From the NCBI GenBank assembly GCA_003506065.1, contig DNXA01000203.1, positions 451-5,482 of the forward strand: 5,032 bases of DNA, read 5' to 3'. Shown here in pieces: positions 1 to 5,032 of the stretch. The notes under the pieces were generated by a model. It was not told the origin of the DNA, did no database searches, and saw only the letters and a list, made by a program, of their open reading frames with translations. Positions within the stretch are counted from its first letter, which is position 1. The number at the start of each line of letters is the position of its first letter. A program made the position numbers and the translations under genes. Source of the stretch: Actinomycetota bacterium. Lineage in GTDB: Bacteria > Actinomycetota > Actinomycetes > S36-B12.

Positions 1-88
1 CTGCAGAGCAAGTCGATGTGCCCGGCTCCTCGCATTCCCATCTCCAGGATGAGGAACCGAGTGGACTCATCCGCGCGAAGAATCGTGA
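1..88 (-). repeat. Inverted copy of an internal murF segment (left arm)
   Basis: Read on the minus strand, these 88 bases are identical to murF bases 808-895 (base i pairs with base 896-i). Identity stops at base 89 (t here, where the copy would need g). The arm begins at window base 1, so it may continue beyond the window. Because it is antisense murF joined directly to murE sequence, the likeliest explanation is a fold-back chimera at a contig end; a genuine genomic inverted repeat is less likely. Confidence 0.95.
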
Positions 89-381
89 TCGTCACCGACG
101 ACAATCCGCGTTCTGAGGATCCAACTGCGATCCGTGCGGCGGTTCTGGAAGGGGCACGAACCTTGTCCCCAGCCAATGGAGCCGTGGTTCTGGAGGTGGC
201 CGATCGTCGGCAGGCAATTGACCGAGCAGTGGAACTTGCTCTGCCCAACGATGTGGTGCTGGTGCTCGGCAAGGGCCATGAGCCCGGCCAAGAAACCGCG
301 GGCGTCATTGTGCCCTTTGACGATCGCGTTGAGCTTGCGCGAGCGCTGGCCCTGCGTGAGGCCAAGGCTGATTCATCATGA
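1..381 (+). CDS. murE: UDP-MurNAc-tripeptide synthetase MurE, C-terminal fragment (5' end chimeric)
   Basis: MurE is the cytoplasmic ATP-dependent ligase that adds the third, diamino acid residue to UDP-MurNAc-L-Ala-D-Glu. Only the C-terminal domain is here, about 100 of the usual ~500 residues. The DNPRSEDP motif (bases 100-123) is the diamino-acid recognition loop; the DNPR form is typical of diaminopimelate-adding enzymes, while lysine-adding ones usually differ, so a DAP-type wall is inferred (meso or LL not resolved). GKGHEPGQ (268-291) and a following FDDR are further MurE C-domain hallmarks. The N-terminal and ATP-binding domains are missing. The frame is open from base 1, but bases 1-88 exactly match the reverse complement of murF 808-895, so genuine murE begins only around base 79-89. 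The ATG at 16 lies in that foreign segment and is not a real start. The stop at 379-381 overlaps the murF ATG. Identity of the 3' part is secure; the 5' boundary is not. Confidence 0.9.
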   Translation: MQSKSMCPAPRIPISRMRNRVDSSARRIVIVTDDNPRSEDPTAIRAAVLEGARTLSPANGAVVLEVADRRQAIDRAVELALPNDVVLVLGKGHEPGQETAGVIVPFDDRVELARALALREAKADSS

Positions 382-1760
382 TCAATCTGACAGTCGGCGA
401 GATCGCCGCGATCGTTTCTGGTGAAGTCCATGCAGCGCCGGTCGATCAAGCAGTCCTCAGCGTGGCCGTCGACTCACGTGAAGTCCTTGCCGGTGCGATG
501 TACGTGGCGATCAATGGTGAACGGGTCGACGGACACGACTTCGCGGCCGCTGCAGTCGAAGCGGGGGCAGTTGTTGTGCTGTCCGAACATGAGCTCGCGA
601 CACCGTGCATCGTGGTCGACAACAGCGTTGTGGCGCTCGGCTTGCTCGCTCAGCACGTGCGCGGGCAGCTCACCGACTGCACAGTTGTGGCCATCACTGC
701 ATCCAGTGGCAAGACTTCGACGAAGGACCTCCTCGCGTTCGTGCTCGGTGGTCTTGGTTCCACCATCGCCCCTGTCGGATCCTTCAATACGGAGGTGGGG
801 GTTCCGCTCACGATTCTTCGCGCGGATGAGTCCACTCGGTTCCTCATCCTGGAGATGGGAATGCGAGGAGCCGGGCACATCGACTTGCTCTGCAGCATCG
901 CAGCTCCCGAGATCGGCGTTCTCCTCAACGTCGGCTCGGCTCATCTGGGACTGCTCGGCAATCGCAGCGAAGTTGCGAACGCCAAGGGCGAGCTCATCGC
1001 CTCGCTTCCATCCAACGGCATCGCCATCCTGAATGGCGATGACGAACTCGTTCGCGCACAGGCCAGGCGAACTTCAGCGAGGGTGGTGCTCTTCGGCATG
1101 TCCGAGGGCTGCGACGTGCGCGCGAGCGCAGTTGAACTGGATCACGACGCGCGTGCTTCCTTCATTCTGGAGTTGCCCGAAGCTCAGGCACGAGTTGCTC
1201 TGCAGGTGCATGGCGAGCACTTTGTTGCCAATGCACTGGCGGTTGCAGCTGTGGCACATGAACTGGGAATGTCCATCGATCAGATCGCTGATCGGCTTTC
1301 TGCAGCGGTCATCGGCAGCCGTTGGCGAATGGCAGTCTCGGTCAGCGCTGACAAGGTCACCATCGTCAATGATGCGTACAACGCCAATCCCGAATCGATG
1401 GCCGCTGCCCTGCGCACTCTGGCGGCCATGGGCGCCGGGCGCCGTACGTGGGCGGTGCTGGGGGAGATGCTCGAGCTTGGCGACGCCTCCGCCGACGAAC
1501 ACCGGGCTTTGGGCCGGCTCGCTGCCCAGGCCCAGATCGACCGCCTCGTGTGTGTTGGTCCGGCAACCATGGTGACTCACGATGAGGCCAGATCGCAGGA
1601 ATCCTGGCTGGGTCAGGCTGATTGGGTCCCAGATCGCGATTCGGCGATTGCGCTGCTGAAGGCTGAAATCAAGCCCACCGATATCGTGTTGATCAAAGCC
1701 TCGCGCGGAATCGGACTTGAGCGGGTTGCAACTGCACTTGGAGAGCGGGAACCACAATGA
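378..1760 (+). CDS. murF: UDP-N-acetylmuramoyl-tripeptide--D-alanyl-D-alanine ligase MurF
   Basis: MurF is the cytoplasmic ATP-dependent ligase that adds D-Ala-D-Ala to the UDP-MurNAc-tripeptide, completing the pentapeptide that MraY uses. The product is 460 aa, normal for the family. The N-domain (~1-100) has the substrate-binding VDSR (31-34) and DGHDF (51-55). The central ATPase domain (~104-312) has the P-loop TASSGKTSTKD (107-117, Lys112), LEMGMRGAGHI (158-168), NVGSAHLG (184-191) and Lys203 in NAKGEL, the usual carbamylated-lysine position. The C-domain (~313-460) has NDAYNANPESM (331-341), LGEMLELG (361-368) with EH (374-375), and IKASRGIGLE (439-448). An oddity is Ala108, where relatives have Gly at the start of the P-loop (TGSSGKT). 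The ATG at 378 overlaps the murE stop, with purine-rich GAGG/AAGG at 358-367 as ribosome binding site. The stop overlaps the mraY ATG. Part of the gene (808-895) is duplicated in inverse at the window start. Confidence 0.97.
   Translation: MINLTVGEIAAIVSGEVHAAPVDQAVLSVAVDSREVLAGAMYVAINGERVDGHDFAAAAVEAGAVVVLSEHELATPCIVVDNSVVALGLLAQHVRGQLTDCTVVAITASSGKTSTKDLLAFVLGGLGSTIAPVGSFNTEVGVPLTILRADESTRFLILEMGMRGAGHIDLLCSIAAPEIGVLLNVGSAHLGLLGNRSEVANAKGELIASLPSNGIAILNGDDELVRAQARRTSARVVLFGMSEGCDVRASAVELDHDARASFILELPEAQARVALQVHGEHFVANALAVAAVAHELGMSIDQIADRLSAAVIGSRWRMAVSVSADKVTIVNDAYNANPESMAAALRTLAAMGAGRRTWAVLGEMLELGDASADEHRALGRLAAQAQIDRLVCVGPATMVTHDEARSQESWLGQADWVPDRDSAIALLKAEIKPTDIVLIKASRGIGLERVATALGEREPQ
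808..895 (+). repeat. Inverted repeat partner inside murF (right arm)
   Basis: This is the exact reverse-complement partner of bases 1-88, separated from it by 719 bases. Here the sequence is in its natural setting: it encodes MurF residues of about 144-173, including the 'LEMGMRGAGHI' stretch conserved in MurF, and reads through without disturbance. This arm is therefore the original and the copy at the window start is the displaced one. Confidence 0.95.
1738..1759 (+). promoter_or_regulatory. Ribosome binding site and start overlap for mraY
   Basis: GGAGAG at 1740-1745 lies 11 bases before the ATG at 1757, inside the last murF codons. The ATGA at 1757-1760 is both the mraY start and the murF stop, which suggests that ribosomes finishing murF re-initiate on mraY. 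Confidence 0.6.
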
Positions 1761-2827
1761 GACTGGTCGTGATCTCCATGACCATCGCAACGGTGGTCAG
1801 CCTGATCGGTACGCCCCTGCTGATCCGCATCCTGGCCAAGCACGGCTATGCGCAGGCAATTCGGGTGTCATCTGAGGGCGAGCTCTACCCCGATCATGAG
1901 AGCAAGCGTGGCACTCCCTCGATGGGCGGCGCGGCAATCATCGTGGCAGTGATCGTGGGCTATTTCCTGACCCACCTGCTGACCTGGCGTCCCATCACCC
2001 CCTCCGCGATGCTCGTGATGTATCTGATGGTTGGGCTGGGGCTGGTGGGCGTGGCCGATGACTATCTGAAGATCTTCAAGCAGCGCAGTACTGGGTTGCG
2101 AGCCCGAACCAAGCTGATCGGCCAGGCGGTGGTAGCTGTGAGCTTTGCGTGGCTGTCACTTCAGTTCACCGAGGATGGTGGCGCCCCTGCTTCCATGGCC
2201 ATCTCCTTTGTCCGCGACACGGCGATCGTGCTGCCTATTGGGCTGTTTCTGCTGTGGGTTTGGTTTCTGGTCACCGCGACGACCAATGGCGTGAACCTCA
2301 CTGATGGACTCGACGGCCTGGCGATCGGCGCGTCGATCATGACCTTCATCGCCTACGTCATCATCACGGTCTGGCAGTACGGGCAGAACTGCGCCTTCGT
2401 CGATTCGGTTGCGGCTACTTGCTACTCGACCGTGAGCCCTCTTGATCTTGCTGTGATGGCTGCTGCATTGGCTGGTGCCAGTTTTGGATTCCTCTGGTGG
2501 AATACCTCGCCTGCACGGATCTTCATGGGCGATACCGGCTCACTCGCACTCGGTGGCGGCATCGCCGCCCTCGCGATTCTGAGCCGGACAGAACTGCTGC
2601 TCCCATTGCTCGCCGGACTGTTCCTGATCACCACTTTGTCAGTCATTGCGCAAGTGGGTTCCTTCAAACTGACGGGACGCCGAGTTCTGCGGATGGCGCC
2701 CCTGCATCACCACTTCGAGATGCTCGGTTGGCCGGAGATTCAAATCGTTGTTCGTTTCTGGGTTATCCACGGTCTGTGCATCGGGGCGGGCATCACCTTG
2801 TTCTATGCGGAGTGGGTGCGCTCGTGA
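1757..2827 (+). CDS. mraY: Phospho-N-acetylmuramoyl-pentapeptide-transferase MraY
   Basis: MraY is the polytopic membrane enzyme that moves phospho-MurNAc-pentapeptide from UDP to undecaprenyl phosphate, giving lipid I on the inner membrane face. The product is 356 aa, standard length, with about ten hydrophobic segments starting at residue ~3. Motifs in order: KRGTPSMGG (50-58); the Mg-binding pair Asp101-Asp102 in GVADDYLK; NGVNLTDGLDGLA (177-189); IFMGDTGSLALGGG (255-268) with catalytic-site Asp259; and MAPLHHHFE (313-321), the His-rich loop specific to MraY rather than to the related WecA/TagO transferases. A loop with two cysteines (Cys212, Cys222), followed by 'PLDLAVMAA', resembles actinobacterial MraY. 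An oddity is that the segment between Ile35-Arg36 and His47 is about four residues longer than the usual 'IR..GP..H' loop. The start is the ATG overlapping the murF stop; the stop overlaps the GTG of murD. Confidence 0.97.
   Translation: MRLVVISMTIATVVSLIGTPLLIRILAKHGYAQAIRVSSEGELYPDHESKRGTPSMGGAAIIVAVIVGYFLTHLLTWRPITPSAMLVMYLMVGLGLVGVADDYLKIFKQRSTGLRARTKLIGQAVVAVSFAWLSLQFTEDGGAPASMAISFVRDTAIVLPIGLFLLWVWFLVTATTNGVNLTDGLDGLAIGASIMTFIAYVIITVWQYGQNCAFVDSVAATCYSTVSPLDLAVMAAALAGASFGFLWWNTSPARIFMGDTGSLALGGGIAALAILSRTELLLPLLAGLFLITTLSVIAQVGSFKLTGRRVLRMAPLHHHFEMLGWPEIQIVVRFWVIHGLCIGAGITLFYAEWVRS
2807..2826 (+). promoter_or_regulatory. Ribosome binding site supporting the murD GTG start
   Basis: GGAG at 2809-2812 lies 11 bases before the GTG at 2824, within the last mraY codons. 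The GTGA at 2824-2827 joins the murD start to the mraY stop. Together these decide the murD start in favour of 2824 over the much earlier in-frame ATG at 2497 (inside mraY) and the later GTG at 2869. Confidence 0.6.
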
Positions 2828-4254
2828 TTGATGGGCTGACTCGCGCCTCGGATTGGTCCACAGTCAACGTGACTGTCGCAGGCATTGGCATCGCTGGTTT
2901 CGCTGCCGCCGATGCCCTTGCCCAACTGGGTGCCCAGGTCACCGTCATCGATGCAGGTGACGGCCAACAGCAGCGCGAGCGCGCTGAGGTGCTCGAGGTG
3001 ATCGGCGTCGAAGTGCTGCTTGGCCACGAAGGCGATCTGCCGCCGACGGACTTGCTTGTGGTGTCACCAGGCCTGCGGCCCACCGCGAAAGTCATTCGCG
3101 AGGCCATTGCTCAGGGCATCCCTGTATGGGGGGAACTGGAACTGGCGTGGCGCTTGCGTGCACCTGTTGGAGCAGCACCCTGGTTGGTCATCACCGGCAC
3201 CAATGGCAAGACCACGACCACCCTGATGCTGGAATCGATGCTCTCCGCGGCCGGCTTGCGTGTCGTGTCGGCCGGAAATATCGGCAACTCTTTGATTGAT
3301 GTCGTGATGCACGACGAAGTCGATGTCATCGCAGTCGAGGTGGGTGCTCCACAACTGCCGTTCATCAACTCTGTCAGCCCTTTCGCGGCCGTATGCCTCA
3401 ATGTGGCTGACGATCACATCGACCACTTCGGCAGCCTTGATGCGTATATCGCTGCGAAGTCGCGCATCTATGAGCGAACTCAATTCGCCGCCGTGTTCAA
3501 CGCCGATGATCCGGTGACCCTGCGCATGGTCGAGGAAGCCGAAGTTGTCGACGGATGTCGGGCGATCGGATTCACTCTCGGCATTCCTGATGTGTCGATG
3601 CTGGGAGTTGTCGAGGATCTGATGGTCGACCGCGCCTTCATCGACAACCGTCGTGAGTCCGCACAGGAACTCGCAGTCACCGGCGATGTCCAGCCCAACG
3701 CGCCGCACAACATTGCCAACGCCTTGGCCGCCGCGGCTCTTGCAAGAGCCTTTGGCGTGCAGGCAACTGCCGTCCGCGATGGCTTGCGCAACTTCACACC
3801 CGCGGGGCACCGGATCGCCACTGTTGCCACCGTAGATGGCGTGACGTACATCGATGACTCCAAGGCGACGAACACGCACGCGGCCAGCACTTCGCTTCGC
3901 GCCTACGGCTCGATCGTGTGGATTGCAGGTGGCATGGCCAAGGGCCAGGACTTCGATGCACTCGTCATCGAGGCTGCATCACGCCTGCGCGGAGCAGTGC
4001 TGCTGGGGGTCGATAGGGAACTGATTGCAGAAGCATTGAGGCGACACGCACCTGAGGTACCCGTGAAAGTCCTCAGTCGCACCGAGACTGAAGCCATGGT
4101 TGAGGTTGTCGCTGCTGCGCGCTCATTCGCACAGCCGGGCGACACCGTGCTCCTGGCTCCCGGATGTGCATCCTGGGACATGTTTCGCGACTACGCGCAG
4201 CGCGGAGAACTCTTCGCCGAAGCTGTGCTTGCATTGAGCGGAGCCGCCTCGTGA
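2824..4254 (+). CDS. murD: UDP-N-acetylmuramoylalanine--D-glutamate ligase MurD
   Basis: MurD is the cytoplasmic ATP-dependent ligase that adds D-Glu to UDP-MurNAc-L-Ala, the step before MurE. From the GTG at 2824 it is 476 aa, in the family range. The N-domain has a Rossmann-like glycine motif (Gly20, Gly22, Gly25), VSPG (80-83) and GELELAW (103-109). The central domain has P-loop TGTNGKTTTT (124-133, Lys129), Glu172, DDHIDHFGS (196-204, His198), Lys212 in AAKSRIYE (the carbamylated-lysine position) and His295/Asn296/Asn299. The C-domain has DDSKATN (344-350), IAGG (367-370) with Lys373, and the C-terminal CASWDMF (448-454) and RGELF. The N-terminal 'DWS...VTVAGIGIAGFAAADAL' fits an actinobacterial-style leader and supports this start. 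An oddity is that the usual E-L-S-S-F-Q-L reads EVGAPQL (172-178), losing the Ser-Ser-Phe. Each end shares a GTGA overlap with its neighbour (mraY, ftsW). Confidence 0.96.
   Translation: MIDGLTRASDWSTVNVTVAGIGIAGFAAADALAQLGAQVTVIDAGDGQQQRERAEVLEVIGVEVLLGHEGDLPPTDLLVVSPGLRPTAKVIREAIAQGIPVWGELELAWRLRAPVGAAPWLVITGTNGKTTTTLMLESMLSAAGLRVVSAGNIGNSLIDVVMHDEVDVIAVEVGAPQLPFINSVSPFAAVCLNVADDHIDHFGSLDAYIAAKSRIYERTQFAAVFNADDPVTLRMVEEAEVVDGCRAIGFTLGIPDVSMLGVVEDLMVDRAFIDNRRESAQELAVTGDVQPNAPHNIANALAAAALARAFGVQATAVRDGLRNFTPAGHRIATVATVDGVTYIDDSKATNTHAASTSLRAYGSIVWIAGGMAKGQDFDALVIEAASRLRGAVLLGVDRELIAEALRRHAPEVPVKVLSRTETEAMVEVVAAARSFAQPGDTVLLAPGCASWDMFRDYAQRGELFAEAVLALSGAAS
4238..4253 (+). promoter_or_regulatory. 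Ribosome binding site supporting the ftsW GTG start
   Basis: GGAG at 4240-4243 lies 7 bases before the GTG at 4251, an ideal spacing, and sits in the last murD codons. The GTGA at 4251-4254 overlaps the murD stop. The first in-frame ATG is at codon 43, inside the first membrane segment, so it cannot be the start. Confidence 0.65.
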
Positions 4255-5032
4255 CCGACACCACGACAAGGCGTCCGGTCAAGCAAAGCCGGCTGAAGTA
4301 CCTGCTGAGCCATCCGCTGAGCACGTACTACCTGATCGGCGGGGCGTCGGTTCTGCTGTTGCTGCTTGGCCTGGTCATGGTGCTGTCAGCTTCGAGCATC
4401 GAGAGCTACCGCATCTTCGGTTCCTCGTACACCCTGGCGGTGCGGCAGGCGCTCTTTGGCGTGATCGGCCTGATCGGTCTGTATTTCACGGCTCGGATGT
4501 CAGTGCAGTTCTGGCGAGGCACGGCCCGCTGGATCTTCCTGCTGGCCATCATCCTGCTCATCGCAGTGCTCGTCATCGGCGTTTCCGTCGCTGGTCAGCG
4601 AAACTGGATCGATCTCTTTGGCCCGTTCCGAATTCAACCCTCAGAGTTTGCCAAGTTCGCACTGGTCGTGTGGGGTGCGGATCAACTGGCGCGCAAGGAG
4701 AAGTACCACTCGGATCTGCGTCAGTTGCTCGTCCCGCTGCTTCCTGTTGCAGGCCTGTTCATGGTGCTTGTGCTGCTGGAAGGTGACTTCGGCAACACCT
4801 TGATGCTGGCCGCCATTGCCTGCGGCATGCTTTTTGCTGCTGGCGCGCCCTGGCGATTCTTTGCAGCGTTCGGTGGCCTTGGAATTCTCGGAGTCTGGAT
4901 TCTCACGCTCGCAGCGCCATATCGAATGGAGCGATTCACTTCCTGGCTCAACCCCGACAGCGATCCACTTGGTGTGGGCTGGCAGTTGACTCAAGGCCAC
5001 TACGCGCTGGGCACAGGCGGGATTCTCGGCGT
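4251..5032 (+). CDS. ftsW: Septal SEDS peptidoglycan glycosyltransferase FtsW, N-terminal part
   Basis: FtsW is the SEDS-family membrane glycosyltransferase that polymerises lipid II at the division septum together with its partner class B PBP (FtsI). The window holds 260 codons from a GTG start; the gene runs off the right edge. A basic cytoplasmic tail (residues 1-~26, e.g. TTRRPVKQSRLK) precedes hydrophobic segments at about 27-47, 62-82, 93-113, 158-178, 181-199 and 203-222. SEDS landmarks are GQRNWIDLFGPFRIQPSEFAK (115-135, the strongest signature), GDFGNT (178-183; relatives often have PDLGTT), RFTSWLNP (228-235) and GWQLTQGHYALGTGGILG (243-260). The catalytic Asp of the 'HTDF' loop lies further downstream and is not in the window. 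RodA is the close paralogue, but placement right after murD in a dcw cluster indicates FtsW. The GTGA overlap with murD implies translational coupling; murG and murC would be expected next. Confidence 0.93.
   Translation, partial: MTDTTTRRPVKQSRLKYLLSHPLSTYYLIGGASVLLLLLGLVMVLSASSIESYRIFGSSYTLAVRQALFGVIGLIGLYFTARMSVQFWRGTARWIFLLAIILLIAVLVIGVSVAGQRNWIDLFGPFRIQPSEFAKFALVVWGADQLARKEKYHSDLRQLLVPLLPVAGLFMVLVLLEGDFGNTLMLAAIACGMLFAAGAPWRFFAAFGGLGILGVWILTLAAPYRMERFTSWLNPDSDPLGVGWQLTQGHYALGTGGILG

Noticed and set aside
1..6. The window begins exactly at a PstI-type palindrome CTGCAG, matched at 890-895, hinting at a cloning junction.
   Set aside because: The same hexamer also occurs at 550-555 and 1300-1305, so chance is a sufficient explanation. 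The strand-switch point at 82-88 is not at a restriction site, so a ligation origin is not supported.
1429..1444. GGCGCCGGGCGCC-type short inverted sequence that could be a hairpin or terminator.
   Set aside because: It lies in the middle of murF encoding Gly-Ala-Gly-Arg-Arg, has no T-tract after it, and such G+C palindromes are expected by composition.
1074..1790. Long minus-strand open frames (for example 1074-1790 and 3064-3879).
   Set aside because: They lie antisense to murF and murD, in high-G+C coding DNA where shadow frames are common, and their translations show no recognisable domain or plausible start context.
2763..2771. TTATCCACG, one base off the DnaA box TTATCCACA.
   Set aside because: A single isolated copy in codons for a conserved MraY stretch; no cluster of boxes, AT-rich unwinding region or dnaA/dnaN neighbours.
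2497..2823. The murD reading frame is open upstream to an ATG at 2497, which would give a 585-aa protein.
   Set aside because: That extension lies wholly inside mraY in another frame, is low in recognisable MurD sequence and full of Arg/Pro-rich out-of-frame residues. The GTG at 2824 with a ribosome binding site and a MurD-like N-terminus is far better.

Overview
The window is a slice of a division and cell-wall (dcw) gene cluster, probably from an actinobacterium. All genes lie on the + strand in the order murE (3' end) - murF - mraY - murD - ftsW (5' end). The actinobacterial assignment rests on three things: this gene order, an MraY that closely resembles the mycobacterial protein as I recall it (including a two-cysteine loop and an 'FLWWN..PA.IFMGDTGSLALGG' stretch), and a G+C content that looks near 60% by eye. 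Genus or family cannot be read from this stretch.

Layout: 1-381 is an open frame whose last ~100 codons are the C-terminal domain of MurE. Its first ~85 bases are not murE. Bases 378-1760 encode MurF, 1757-2827 MraY, 2824-4254 MurD, and 4251 to the window end the first 260 codons of FtsW. There is no intergenic DNA: each of the four junctions is a 4-base stop/start overlap (ATGA, ATGA, GTGA, GTGA), which points to one co-transcribed, translationally coupled unit. No promoter, terminator, RNA gene, mobile element or CRISPR array is visible.

The genes serve one pathway. MurE adds the diamino acid (probably diaminopimelate, from its DNPR motif) to UDP-MurNAc-L-Ala-D-Glu, which MurD makes. MurF adds D-Ala-D-Ala. 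MraY moves the phospho-MurNAc-pentapeptide onto undecaprenyl phosphate in the membrane. FtsW is the SEDS glycosyltransferase that polymerises the finished lipid II at the septum.

The most notable sequence-level observation is that bases 1-88 are an exact reverse complement of bases 808-895, inside murF. This puts antisense murF in front of the murE fragment. I read it as a fold-back chimera at a contig end (amplification or assembly artefact) rather than biology. It also means the first ~28 residues of the leftmost frame should not be treated as MurE. Smaller points are substitutions in normally conserved motifs: Ala for the first P-loop Gly in MurF, Gly-Ala-Pro for Ser-Ser-Phe in MurD, and a ~4-residue insertion in a cytoplasmic loop of MraY. 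I found no sign of a previously undescribed system; otherwise this is a conventional dcw segment.
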